From: Osedax fenrisi
Taxonomy: Eukaryota; Annelida; Polychaeta; Sabellida; Siboglinidae
DNA: 64,000 bases
Assembly: GCA_964019155.1 (NCBI GenBank)
Contig: OZ025242.1
Location: 81,696,577-81,760,576 of the forward strand
Direction: 5' to 3'
A program made the position numbers and the translations under genes. Shown piece by piece: positions 9,565 through 21,863 of the stretch (position 1 is the first letter of the stretch; every line of letters begins with the position of its first letter). Below the pieces are notes generated by a model, which worked only from the letters and a program-made list of their open reading frames with translations, was not told where the DNA came from and did no database searches.

Positions 9565-12500
9565 GTAGTGATAGTGGTGGAGGTAGTAACAGTTGTAGTG
9601 GTAATGGTGGAGGTAGTAACAGTTGTAGTGGTAGTGGTGGAGGTAGTAACAGTGGTAGTGGTGGAGGTAGTAAAAGTTGCAGTGGTAGTGGTAGTGGTAG
9701 TAACAGTTGCAGTGGCAGTGGTGGAGGTAGTAACAGTTGCAGTGGTAGTGGTAGAGATAGTAACAGTTGCAGTGGTAGTGGTGGAGGTAGTAACAGTTGT
9801 AGTGGTAGTGGTGGAGGTAGTAACAGTTGCAGTGGTAGTGGTGGAGGTAGTAACAGTTGCAGTGGTAGTGGTGGAGGTAGTAACAGTTGTAGTGGTAGTG
9901 ATGGAGGTAGTAACAGTTGTAGTGGTAGTGATGGAAGTAGTAACAGTTGCAGTGATAGTGGTGGAGGTAGTAACAGTTGCAGTGGTAGTGGTGGAGGTAG
10001 TAACAGTTGTAGTGGTAGTGATGGAGGTAGTAACAGTTGCAGTGGTAGTGGTGGAGGTAATAACAGTTGCAGTGGTGGAGGTAGTAACAGTGGTAGTGGT
10101 GGAGGTAGTAACAGTTGCAGTGGTAGTGGTGGAGGTAGTAACAGTTGCAGTGGTATTGGTAGAGATAGTAACAGTTGCAGTGATAGTGGTGGAGGTATTA
10201 ACAGTGGTAGTGGTGGAGGTAGTAACAGTGGTAGTGGTAGTGGTGGAGGTAGTAACAGTAACAGTGGTAGTGGTGGAGATAGTAACAGTTGCAGTGGTAG
10301 TGGTGGAGGTAGTAACAGTTGCAGTGGTAGTGGTGGAGGTAGTAACAGTTGCAGTGGTAGTGGTGGAGGTAGTAACAGTTGCAGTGGTAGTGGTGGAGGT
10401 AGTAACAGTTTCAGTGGTGGAGGAGGAGGTAGTAACAGTTGCAGTGGTGGAGGTAGTAACAGTTGCAGTGGTGAAGGTAGTAACAGTTGCAGTGGTAGTA
10501 GTGGAGGTAGTAACAGTGGTAGTGGTGTAGGTAGTAACAGTTATAGTGGTGGATGTAGTAACAGTTGCAGTGGTAGTGGTGGAGGTAGTAACAGTTGTAG
10601 TGGTAGTGATGGAGGTAGTAACAGTTGTAGTGGTAGTGATGGAAGTAGTAACAGTTGCAGTGATAGTGGTGGAGGTAGTAACAGTTGCAGTGGTAGTGGT
10701 GGAGGTAGTAACAGTTGTAGTGGTAGTGATGGAGGTAGTAACAGTTGCAGTGGTAGTGGTGGAGGTAGTAACAGTTGCAGTGGTAGTGGTGGAGGTAGTA
10801 ACAGTTGCAGTGGTATTGGTAGAGATAGTAACAGTTGCAGTGGTAGTGGTGGAGGTAGTAACAGTTGCAGTGGTAGTGGTGGAGGTAGTAACAGTTGCAG
10901 TGGTAGTGGTGGAGGTAGTAACAGTTGCAGTGGTAGTGGTGGAGGTAGTAACAGTTTCAGTGGTGGAGGAGGAGGTAGTAACAGTTGCAGTGGTGGAGGT
11001 AGTAACAGTTGCAGTGGTGAAGGTAGTAACAGTTGCAGTGGTAGTAGTGGAGGTAGTAACAGTGGTAGTGGTGTAGGTAGTAACAGTTATAGTGGTGGAT
11101 GTAGTAACAGTTGCAGTGATAGTGGTGAAGGTAGTAACAGTGGTAGTGGTGGAAGTAGTAACAGTTGCTGTGGTAGTGGTGGAGGTAATAATAGTTTCAG
11201 TGATAGTGGTGGAGGTAGTAACAGTGGTAGTGGTGGAGGTAGTAACAGTTTCAGTGATAGTGGTATAGGTAGTAACAGTTGTAGTGGTAGTGGTGGAGGT
11301 AGTAACAGTTGCAGTGGTAGTAGTGGAGGTAGTAACAGTGGTAGTGGTGGAGGTAGTAACAGTTGCAGTGATAGTGGTGGAGGTAGTAACAGTGGTAGTG
11401 GTGGAGGTAGTAACAGTTGCAGTGGTAGTGGTGGAGGTAGTAACAGTGGAAGTGGTGGAGGTAGTAACAGTGGTAGTGGTGGAGGTAGTAACAGTTTCAG
11501 TGATAGTGGTAGAGGTAGTAATAGTTGTAGTGGTATTGGTGGAGGTAGTAACAGTTGTAGTGGTAGTGGTGGAGGTAGTAACAGTTGTAGTGGTAGTGGT
11601 GGAGGTAGTAACAGTTGCAGTGGTAGTGGTGGAGGTAGTAACAGTGGTAGTGGTGGAGGTAGTAACAGTTACAGTGGTAGAGATGGAGGTAGTAACAGTT
11701 ACAGTGGTAGTGGTAGAGGTAATAATAGTTTCAGTGATAGTGGTGGAGGTAGTAACAGTTGTAGTGGTAGTGGTGGAGGTAATAATAGTTTCAGCGATAG
11801 TGGTGGAGGTAGTAACAGTTGCAGTGGTAGTAGTGGAGGTAGTAACAGTGGTAGTGGTGGAGGTAGTAACAGTTGCAGTGATAGTGGTGGAGGTAGTAAC
11901 AGTGGTAGTGGTGGAAGTAGTAACTGTTGCTGTGGTAGTGGTGGAGGTAGTAACAGTAACAGTGGTAGTGTTGGAGGTAGTAACAGTGGTAGTGATAGTG
12001 GTGGAGGTAGTAAAAGTTTCAGTGGTAGTAGTGGAGGTAGTAACAGTGGTAGTGGTGGAGGTAGTAACAGTTGCAGTGGTAGTGGTGGAGGTAGTAACAG
12101 TTGCAGTGGTAGTGGTAGAGATAGTAACAGTTGCAGTGGTAGTGGTGGAGGTAGTAACAGTGGTAGTGGTGGAGGTAGTAACAGTAACAGTGGTAGTGGT
12201 GGAGGTAGTAACAGTTGCAGTGGTAGTGGTGGAGGTAGTAACAGTGGTAGTGGTGGAGGTAGTAACAGTAACAGTGGTAGTGGTGGAGGTAGTAACAGTT
12301 GCAGTGGTAGTAGTGGAGGTAGTAACAGTGGTAGTGGTGGAGGTAGTAACAGTTGCAGTGGTAGTGGTGGAGGTAGTAACAGTTGCAGTGGTAGTGGTGG
12401 AGGTAGTAACAGTGGTAGTGGTGGAGGTAGTAACAGTAACAGTGGTAGTGGTGGAGGTAGTAACAGTTGCAGTGGTAGTAGTGGAGGTAGTAACAGTGGT

Positions 12501-15500
12501 AGTGGTGGAGGTAGTAACAGTTGCAGTGGTAGTGGTGGAGGTAGTAACAGTTGCAGTGGTAGTGGTAGAGATAGTAACAGTTGCAGTGGTAGTGGTGGAG
12601 GTAGTAACAGTTGCAGTGGTAGTGGTGGAGGTAGTAACAGTGGTAGTGGTGGAGGTAGTAACAGTAACAGTGGTAGTGGTGGAGGTAGTAACAGTTGCAG
12701 TGGTAGTAGTGGAGTTAGTAACAGTGGTAGTGGTGGAGGTAGTAACAGTTGCAGTGATAGTGGTGGAGGTAGTAACAGTAGTAGTGGTGGAAGTAGTAAC
12801 TGTTGCTGTGGTAGTGGTGGAGGTAGTAACAGTGGTAGTGGTGGAGGTAGTAACAGTAACAGTGGTAGTGGTGGAGGTAGTAACAGTTGCAGTGGTAGTG
12901 GTGGAGGTAGTAACAGTGGTAGTGATAGTGGTGGAGGTAGTAACAGTGGTAGTGGTGGAGGTAGTAACAGTAACAGTGGTAGTGGTGGAGGTAGTAACAG
13001 TTGCAGTGGTAGTGGTGGAGGTAGTAACAGTTGTAGTGGTAGTGGTGGAGGTAGTAAAAGTTTCAGTGGTAGTAGTGGAGGTAGTAACAGTGGTAGTGGT
13101 GGAGGTAGTAACAGTTGCAGTGGTAGTGGTGGAGGTAGTAACAGTTGCAGTGGTAGTGGTAGAGATAGTAACAGTTGCAGTGGTAGTGGTGGAGGTAGTA
13201 ACAGTGGTAGTGGTGGAGGTAGTAACAGTAACAGTGGTAGTGGTGGAGGTAGTAACAGTTGCAGTGGTAGTGGTGGAGGTAGTAACAGTGGTAGTGGTGG
13301 AGGTAGTAACAGTAACAGTGGTAGTGGTGGAGGTAGTAACAGTTGCAGTGGTAGTAGTGGAGGTAGTAACAGTGGTAGTGGTGGAGGTAGTAACAGTTGC
13401 AGTGGTAGTGGTGGAGGTAGTAACAGTTGCAGTGGTAGTGGTGGAGGTAGTAACAGTGGTAGTGGTGGAGGTAGTAACAGTAACAGTGGTAGTGGTGGAG
13501 GTAGTAACAGTTGCAGTGGTAGTAGTGGAGGTAGTAACAGTGGTAGTGGTGGAGGTAGTAACAGTTGCAGTGGTAGTGGTGGAGGTAGTAACAGTTGCAG
13601 TGGTAGTGGTAGAGATAGTAACAGTTGCAGTGGTAGTGGTGGAGGTAGTAACAGTTGCAGTGGTAGTGGTGGAGGTAGTAACAGTGGTAGTGGTGGAGGT
13701 AGTAACAGTAACAGTGGTAGTGGTGGAGGTAGTAACAGTTGCAGTGGTAGTAGTGGAGTTAGTAACAGTGGTAGTGGTGGAGGTAGTAACAGTTGCAGTG
13801 ATAGTGGTGGAGGTAGTAACAGTAGTAGTGGTGGAAGTAGTAACTGTTGCTGTGGTAGTGGTGGAGGTAGTAACAGTAACAGTGGTAGTGTTGGAGGTAG
13901 TAACAGTGGTAGTGATAGTGGTGGAGGTAGTAACAGTGGTAGTGATAGTGGTGGAGGTAGTAACAGTTGCAGTGGTAGTGGTAGAGATAGTAACAGTTGC
14001 AGTGGTAGTGGTGTAGGTAGTAACAGTTGCAGTGGTAGTGGTGGAGGTAGTAACAGTGGTAGTGGTGGAGGTAGTAACAGTAACAGTGGTAGTGGTGGAG
14101 GTAGTAACAGTTGCAGTGGTAGTGGTGGAGGTAGTAACAGTGGTAGTGATAGTGGTGGAGGTAGTAACAGTGGTAGTGGTGGAGGTAGTAACAGTTGCAG
14201 TGGTAGTGGTGGAGGTAGTAACAGTAGTAGTGGTGGAAGTAGTAACAGTTGCAGTGGTAGTGGTGGAGGTAGTAACAGTTGTAGTGGTAGTGGTGGAGGT
14301 AGTAAAAGTTTCAGTGGTAGTAGTGGAGGTAGTAACAGTGGTAGTGGTGGAGGTAGTAACAGTTGCAGTGGTAGTGGTGGAGGTAGTAACAGTTGCAGTG
14401 GTAGTGGTGGAGGTAGTAACAGTGGTAGTGGTGGAGGTAGTAACAGTAACAGTGGTAGTGGTGGAGGTAGTAACAGTTGCAGTGGTAGTGGTGGAGGTAG
14501 TAACAGTGGTAGTGGTGGAGGTAGTACAGTTGCAGTGGTAGTGGTGGAGGTAGTAACAGTTGCAGTGGTAGTGGTGGAGGTAGTAACGGTGGTAGTGGTG
14601 GAGGTAGTAACAGTTGCAGTGGTAGTGGTGGAGGTAGTAAAAGTTTCAGTGGTAGTAGTGGAGGTAGTAACAGTGGTAGTGGTGGAGGTAGTAACAGTTG
14701 CAGTGGTAGTGGTGGAGGTAGTAACAGTGGTAGTGATAGTGGTGGAGGTAGTAACAGTGGTAGTGGTGGAGGTAGTAACAGTGGTAGTGATAGTGGTGGA
14801 GGTAGTAACAGTGGTAGTGGTGGAGGTAGTAACAGTTGCAGTGGTAGTGGTGGAGGTAGTAACGGTGGTAGTGGTGGAGGTAGTAACAGTTGCAGTGATA
14901 GTGGTGGAGGTAGTAACAGTGGTAGTGGTAGTGGTGGAGGTAGTAACAGTGGTAGTGGTGGAGGTAGTAACAGTAACAGTGGTAGTGGTGGAGGTAGTAA
15001 CAGTTGCAGTGGTAGTGGTGGAGGTAGTAACAGTGGTAGTGATAGTGGTGGAGGTAGTAACAGTGGTAGTGGTGGAGGTAGTAACAGTAACAGTGGTAGT
15101 GGTGGAGGTAGTAACAGTTGCAGTGGTAGTGGTGGAGGTAGTAACAGTTGCAGTGGTAGTGGTGGAGGTAGTAAAAGTTTCAGTGGTAGTAGTGGAGGTA
15201 GTAACAGTGGTAGTGGTGGAGGTAGTAACAGTTGCAGTGGTGGAGGTAGTAACAGTAACAGTGGTAGTGGTGGAGGTAGTAACAGTTGCAGTGGTAGTGG
15301 TGGAGGTAGTAACAGTGGTAGTGGTGGAGGTAGTAACAGTAACAGTGGTAGTGGTGGAGGTAGTAACAGTGGTAGTGATAGTGGTGGAGGTAGTAACAGT
15401 GGTAGTGGTGGAGGTAGTAACAGTAACAGTGGTAGTGGTGGAGGTAGTAACAGTTGCAGTGATAGTGGTGGAGGTAGTAACAGTGGTAGTGGTAGTGGTG

Positions 15501-18500
15501 GAGGTAGTAACAGTGGTAGTGGTGGAGGTAGTAACAGTAACAGTGGTAGTGGTGGAGGTAGTAACAGTTGCAGTGGTAGTGGTGGAGGTAGTAACAGTTG
15601 TAGTGGTAGTGGTGGAGGTAGTAACAGTTGCAGTGGTAGTGGTGGAGGTAGTAACAGTTGCAGTGGTAGTGGTGGAGGTAGTAACAGTGGTAGTGGTGGA
15701 GGTAGTAACAGTGGTAGTGGTGGAGGTAGTAACAGTTGCAGTGGTAGTGGTGGAGGTAGTAACAGTTGCAGTGGTAGTGGTAGAGATAGTAACAGTTGCA
15801 GTGGTAGTGGTGGAGGTAGTAACAGTTGCAGTGGTAGTGGTGGAGGTAGTAACAGTGGTAGTGGTGGAGGTAGTAACAGTAACAGTGGTAGTGGTGGAGG
15901 TAGTAACAGTTGCAGTGGTAGTAGTGGAGGTAGTAACAGTGGTAGTGGTGGAGGTAGTAACAGTTGCAGTGGTAGTGGTGGAGGTAGTAACAGTTGCAGT
16001 GGTAGTGGTAGAGATAGTAACAGTTGCAGTGGTAGTGGTGGAGGTAGTAACAGTTGCAGTGGTAGTGGTGGAGGTAGTAACAGTGGTAGTGGTGGAGGTA
16101 GTAACAGTAACAGTGGTAGTGGTGGAGGTAGTAACAGTTACAGTGGTAGAGATGGAGGTAGTAACAGTTACAGTGGTAGTGGTAGAGGTAATAATAGTTT
16201 CAGTGATAGTGGTGGAGGTAGTAACAGTGGTAGTGGTGGAGGTAGTAACAGTAACAGTGGTAGTGGTGGAGGTAGTAACAGTTGCAGTGGTAGTAGTGGA
16301 GGTAGTAACAGTGGTAGTGGTGGAGGTAGTAACAGTAACAGTGGTAGTGGTGGAGGTAGTAACAGTTGCAGTGGTAGTGGTGGAGGTAGTAACAGTTGCA
16401 GTGGTAGTGGTAGAGATAGTAACAGTTGCAGTGGTAGTGGTAGTAACAGTTGCAGTGGTAGTGGTGGAGGTAGTAACAGTGGTAGTGGTGGAGGTAGTAA
16501 CAGTAACAGTGGTAGTGGTGGAGGTAGTAACAGTTACAGTGGTAGAGATGGAGGTAGTAACAGTTACAGTGGTAGTGGTAGAGGTAATAATAGTTTCAGT
16601 GATAGTGGTGGAGGTAGTAACAGTTGTAGTGGTAGTGGTGGAGGTAATAATAGTTTCAGTGATAGTGCTGGAGGTAGTAACAGTTGCAGTGGTAGTAGTG
16701 GAGTTAGTAACAGTGGTAGTGGTGGAGGTAGTAACAGTTGCAGTGATAGTGGTGGAGGTAGTAACAGTAGTAGTGGTGGAAGTAGTAACTGTTGCTGTGG
16801 TAGTGGTGGAGGTAGTAACAGTAACAGTGGTAGTGTTGGAGGTAGTAACAGTGGTAGTGATAGTGGTGGAGGTAGTAACAGTGGTAGTGATAGTGGTGGA
16901 GGTAGTAACAGTTGCAGTGGTAGTGGTAGAGATAGTAACAGTTGCAGTGGTAGTGGTGTAGGTAGTAACAGTTGCAGTGGTAGTGGTGGAGGTAGTAACA
17001 GTGGTAGTGGTGGAGGTAGTAACAGTAACAGTGGTAGTGGTGGAGGTAGTAACAGTTGCAGTGGTAGTGGTGGAGGTAGTAACAGTGGTAGTGATAGTGG
17101 TGGAGGTAGTAACAGTGGTAGTGGTGGAGGTAGTAACAGTTGCAGTGGTAGTGGTGGAGGTAGTAACAGTAGTAGTGGTGGAAGTAGTAACAGTTGCAGT
17201 GGTAGTGGTGGAGGTAGTAACAGTTGTAGTGGTAGTGGTGGAGGTAGTAAAAGTTTCAGTGGTAGTAGTGGAGGTAGTAACAGTTGTAGTGGTAGTGGTA
17301 GAGATAGTAACAGTTGCAGTGGTAGTGGTGGAGGTAGTAACAGTTGCAGTGGTAGTGGTGGAGGTAGTAACAGTGGTAGTGGTGGAGGTAGTACAGTTGC
17401 AGTGGTAGTGGTGGAGGTAGTAACAGTTGCAGTGGTAGTGGTGGAGGTAGTAACGGTGGTAGTGGTGGAGGTAGTAACAGTTGCAGTGGTAGTGGTGGAG
17501 GTAGTAAAAGTTTCAGTGGTAGTAGTGGAGGTAGTAACAGTGGTAGTGGTGGAGGTAGTAACAGTTGCAGTGGTAGTGGTGGAGGTAGTAACAGTGGTAG
17601 TGATAGTGGTGGAGGTAGTAACAGTGGTAGTGGTGGAGGTAGTAACAGTGGTAGTGATAGTGGTGGAGGTAGTAACAGTGGTAGTGGTGGAGGTAGTAAC
17701 AGTTGCAGTGGTAGTGGTGGAGGTAGTAACGGTGGTAGTGGTGGAGGTAGTAACAGTTGCAGTGATAGTGGTGGAGGTAGTAACAGTGGTAGTGGTAGTG
17801 GTGGAGGTAGTAACAGTGGTAGTGGTGGAGGTAGTAACAGTAACAGTGGTAGTGGTGGAGGTAGTAACAGTTGCAGTGGTAGTGGTGGAGGTAGTAACAG
17901 TGGTAGTGATAGTGGTGGAGGTAGTAACAGTGGTAGTGGTGGAGGTAGTAACAGTAACAGTGGTAGTGGTGGAGGTAGTAACAGTTGCAGTGGTAGTGGT
18001 GGAGGTAGTAACAGTTGCAGTGGTAGTGGTGGAGGTAGTAAAAGTTTCAGTGGTAGTAGTGGAGGTAGTAACAGTGGTAGTGGTGGAGGTAGTAACAGTT
18101 GCAGTGGTAGTGGTGGAGGTAGTAACAGTTGCAGTGGTAGTGGTGGAGGTAGTAACAGTTGTAGTGGTAGTGGTGGAGGTAGTAACAGTGGTAGTGGTGG
18201 AGGTAGTAACAGTAACAGTGGTAGTGGTGGAGGTAGTAACAGTTGCAGTGGTAGTGGTGGAGGTAGTAACAGTTGCAGTGGTAGTGGTGGAGGTAGTAAC
18301 GGTGGTAGTGGTGGAAGTAGTAACTGTTGCTGTGGTAGTGGTGGAGGTAGTAACAGTAACAGTGGTAGTGTTGGAGGTAGTAACATTGGTAGTGATAGTG
18401 GTGGAGGTAGTAACAGTGGTAGTGGTGGAGGTAGTAACAGTAACAGTGGTAGTGGTGGAGGTAGTAACAGTTGCAGTGGTAGTGGTGGAGGTAGTAACAG

Positions 18501-19155
18501 TTGTAGTGGTAGTGGTGGAGGTAGTAACGGTGGTAGTGGTGGAGGTAGTAACAGTTGCAGTGGTAGTGGTGGAGGTAGTAAAAGTTTCAGTGGTAGTAGT
18601 GGAGGTAGTAACAGTGGTAGTGGTGGAGGTAGTAACAGTTATAGTGGTGGAGGTAGTAACAGTTGCAGTGATAGTGGTGGAGGTAGTAACAATGGTAGTG
18701 GTGGAAGTAGTAACAGTTACTGTGGTAGTGGTGGAGGTAGTAACAGTAACAGTGGTAGTGGTGGAGGTAGTAACAGTTGCAGTGGTAGTGGTGGAGGTAG
18801 TAACAGTTGCAGTGGTAGTGGTGGAGGTAGTAACAGTGGTAGTGATAGTGGTGGAGGTAGTAACAGTGGTAGTGGTGGAGGTAGTAACAGTTGTAGTGGT
18901 AGAGGTAGTAACAGTTGTAGTGGTAGTGGTGGAGGTAGTAACAGTTGTAGTTGTAGTGGTTGAGGTAGTAACAGTTGTAGTGGTAGTGGTGAAGGTAGTA
19001 ACAGTTGTAGTGGTAGTGGTGGAGGTAGTAACAGTTGCAGTGGTGGAGGTAGTCATAGTTGCAGTGGTAGTGGTGGAGGTAGTAAAAGTTACAGTGGTAG
19101 TGACAGTGGTAGTGAAAGTGGTAGTTATGCTGTCAGTAGAAGCTGCAGTGGTAGC
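9565..19155 (+). repeat. Giant 24/30 bp minisatellite, 9.6 kb
   Basis: Several hundred tandem copies of AGTGGTAGTGGTGGAGGTAG + TAACAGTTGC (30 bp), mixed with 24 bp (lacking the last six bases) and 18 bp variants. Nearly all spacing changes are multiples of 6. The plus strand is strongly G over C, and each repeat carries four GG doublets (GGTAGTGGTGGAGG). Larger blocks recur: about 12.0-12.8 kb repeats at 13.05-13.85 kb (offset 1,044), and about 13.7-15.2 kb repeats at 16.7-18.1 kb (offset 2,945, then 2,867 after a 78 bp loss). Long frames exist in several phases on both strands because the unit lacks stops; I treat the array as non-coding. Sister units carry only 244 and 304 bp of it. Confidence 0.95.
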
Positions 19156-19622
19156 ATTATATATATATATTTATGTATTAAAAAATAGGTATATTACCAA
19201 TGGAATCTACATTTGAATTGGATCTCAACTTAAATAAATGTAATTGAATTAATTAATTAAATACATGAACATTTGTGTAAAATAATGAGTGAAATAATGA
19301 GTGAAATATACTAAATAAGTAAAATATACAAATTATATAACATAAATTTATAATATCAATATATATTATTATAATAGAGGTTACAATTCCAATAATAAAT
19401 TTTAACTCAATATTGCATACCTAAATATAATTTATTAACTTATAAATTTAAACTTATCTATTAAAATTACATTATATACTTATATTTCAAATAAACTCAC
19501 ACATTATAATTTTTATTTTAAAATATCTCTCTAAAAGAAGTCCGCCTACAAATATAATGATTTATTGTAATCCAGATTGTACTAGGTAAGAATGTAAGGC
19601 GTATGTAGCCTATGTATTGCCA
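19156..19622. other. Unit 1 spacer after minisatellite
   Basis: AT-rich sequence conserved in units 2 and 3 (27451-27900 and 35726-36180). No gene is seen. Confidence 0.5.
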
Positions 19623-19703
19623 CTAACTTGTTGAGGTTCCATGTTGTGTAGCTCTCCTATGATTACTAGCAGGGCAGCAGTTTTCATGCTTTAACTGGCT
19701 CAT
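19623..19703 (-). pseudogene. Possible first-exon segment, unit 1
   Basis: Two overlapping minus-strand frames start with ATG here. One, from 19701-19703, gives a 26-residue Cys/His/Arg peptide (MSQLKHENCCPASNHRRATQ, then six residues) before TAG. The other, from 19685-19687, starts MKTAALLVIIGELHNMEPQQ and reaches a donor-like GTTAGT opposite 19622-19627. The segment is conserved in units 2 and 3 and, diverged, at about 24970-25060. Direct splicing of the second frame to the acceptor near 8624 would hit a stop within four codons, so the gene is dead, differently built, or not a gene. Confidence 0.22.
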
Positions 19704-19930
19704 AGAACCAAACAAATAAATGTTTTGGTTTATTCGTTGCATCTTCTCTGATGTGAGCAAAACATTTATATATATATTTAGTTATATATTTATACTATAA
19801 TGTTGTATATAAGTAATATATTTCATACATTTTATATAATTAATATCTGCAACATCAGCTAGCTACTCACTTACACCCCTAACGGGTAATAGGGGTTCAC
19901 TTGGTTAGTAGACATGTGAACCATTACTAC

Positions 19931-20152
19931 TACTATCATCCAGGAAATTAGATGACGTTTTCACTTATACATAAAGGTCATCTAATGTTCCTTCGAAGCT
20001 ACTCTCGTATTAATGCATCAAGGTTTTTTGAGTCGATCATTTTGTATAGAACATTATATAAGATCAACACTAAATATTTTAAGACCTAATTTATGGGTCT
20101 GAATGAAGTTTGAACAGATTTTCTAATGCCTACTACTATGATGCCTTAGCCT
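19931..20152 (-). mobile_element. SINE, copy B of unit 1 (diverged)
   Basis: It has the same order of landmarks as copy A: ATCATCCAGGAAATTAGATG, GTTCCTTCGAAGCTACTCTC, ATATAAGATCAACACTAAAT and a tRNA-like end with ATGCCTTAGCC. The B-box region is eroded (GAAGTTTGAACAGATT). It lies in the same orientation as copy A. Confidence 0.5.
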
Positions 20153-20452
20153 CTATATATATTTATTAAATACATATTATTATATATATATATACATGGA
20201 TTATAATAATTAAATAATATTATACACATTATAGAGTGTATTATAATAGGTAGGATATCTACTGCAAACTACATCACCTTAATTGTGGTGTATCTAACTT
20301 TGTTCCATTTTAGTGCCGTCATTTTCAATTCTAAATCATACTTAGAAATCTTGTAGGTAGGGTCAGCAGGTTCCTTGAGCAGAGCGTACATTACTTTTTA
20401 TATGAGAAATCCATATATGATCATGCTATCTATATGTGGGTAATAGTATGTT

Positions 20453-20486
<34 letters not shown>

Positions 20487-20666
20487 GTGGTAGTGGTAGT
20501 ATGAGTATATATCTATATAATTATTAAATATATTACGTTGTATTTCTATTACTAACAAATATATTTTATATATATATATATATATATCAGTAAATATTTA
20601 GGGGATTACTATTTGCATCAATGTCTATACACATCCGTTATTACTTCACGTAGACATCTGCGAGTT
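20153..20666. other. Spacer with short GTAGTG and TATATG tracts
   Basis: Holds a TGTATA microsatellite and a 3-copy GTAGTG tract near 20485-20500, a tiny relative of the minisatellite monomer, plus a (TA)n run. No gene seen. Confidence 0.5.
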
Positions 20667-20930
20667 TTATTTCATTGTTTTTCTTATAATCGTTAGAATC
20701 ATTTCATCATGATTCATAAATACCGAGTTGTTAGCCAATGAACAGACGGAAGCTAATGTCTCCTCGTATATATACGTTGCGAGACCTTCATTAAGGTATT
20801 ATAACTCCAGCCAATAAACCTTTACATCTTTAGTTAAAAGTTCCGTTTCATCAGTCAGTATCCAGTCGAACCCGTTCCATTCCATCTCCCCAATATTGAT
20901 GTTGTTACACTCGTGGAATCTGATGGGTTC
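20667..20930 (-). pseudogene. 88-codon exon-like segment with one stop, unit 1
   Basis: A splice-acceptor-like TTATTCACACATAG (AG opposite 20931-20932) is followed by exactly 88 codons to a TAA at 20667-20669. The texture is convincingly protein-like and acidic (GEMEWNGFDWILTDETELL, DVKVYWLEL, IYEETLASVCSLANNSVF), with a basic end (IIRKTMK). A single in-frame TAA at codon 44 interrupts it and is shared by all three units, so it predates the duplication. Units 2 and 3 also carry a one-base insertion after the NGF codons. Probably a dead terminal exon of the duplicated gene. Family unknown. Confidence 0.4.
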
Positions 20931-21129
20931 CTATGTGTGAATAACAGTACAGAGGCGGTGCGCTAAGTAAGGGAAAGGGTGGTGATGATGGCATGTTTAA
21001 TAGAGAATAGCATTAATATAGGAATATGTTAGGGAGAATATGTTATGGATATGCTCACTTTATTTTATTAATCGAGGACATTTAATTAATATGGGAGAGT
21101 TGAGATAATATATCTTTGAATTATATACT

Positions 21130-21160
<31 letters not shown>

Positions 21161-21416
21161 AGCTTGGAATGAATAAGTTTAGCTTATAGCTATAAAGAGC
21201 TATAAGAATATAGTGATGGATATATTACACACTCTTATTCACATGTATTAATATGTATCAGATCCATACTCTCAGAGGTGGTAGATAGAATTACTGACCT
21301 GATTATGTTTGTCATCATGATGAAAGCTCAATGAATGATTCACGAGCGCCTAATTTGTTAGCAAGTACAGTTTACATTAGCAGGCATATTCATAATTTAT
21401 AATATATATATATATA

Positions 21417-21863
21417 CAGTCAACTCTCTGTGAGTCGGACTAGGGATAAGTCGGACTTCTCGATATGTCGGACACATTTAGTTGGTTTGGTTGGATTTGT
21501 ATCTAGTTCAATGTTAAATTAATCGGATAAGTTTGATTGGATAAGTCGGACTTCTCTATAAGTCGGACATATATTATTGTCATTTTTATGATTTTTATAC
21601 TGGATAAGTCGGAATTTTTATAAATTGTCAGAAATGTTTACTTTAAATAATGTATATTATAATTTTAGTAAGTAATATTATTGAATAAAACATGTTATGT
21701 TATTGAATGTTGCATAATTCCACATTTCGGTAACCATTTAACTCACGCTGCGCATCTCATATCGTATTTGCATGATATTCTGAATCCCGGATAAGTCGGA
21801 CATTTCGCTAAGTCGGACACTTTTCCCGGTCCCTTGCGCATCCGACTTATCGGGAGTTGACTG
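21417..21863. mobile_element. pogo/Tigger-like MITE, 447 bp
   Basis: Terminal inverted repeats CAGTCAACTCTCTGTGAGTC and, from the right end, CAGTCAACTCCCGATAAGTC are flanked by TA on both sides, the Tc1/mariner target duplication; CAGT-starting termini are typical of the pogo branch. Sub-terminal ATAAGTCGGAC motifs recur at least five times, as expected for transposase-binding sites. It has no coding capacity. The equivalent positions in unit 2 (about 29680) and unit 3 (about 37950) are uninterrupted, so this insertion is specific to unit 1. Confidence 0.8.

Noticed and set aside
9565..19155. CRISPR-like regular repeats
   Set aside because: There are no unique spacers; the array is a contiguous 24/30 bp minisatellite in eukaryotic DNA.
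9529..19216. Val-rich plus-strand frames of up to 910 codons, and a Thr/Ser-rich mucin-like minus-strand frame of 830 codons, in the minisatellite
   Set aside because: The monomer lengths are multiples of 3 and lack stops in several phases, so long frames are automatic. One-base indels (14526, 17393) shift the frame, and no start, signal peptide or unique flanking exon supports either protein.
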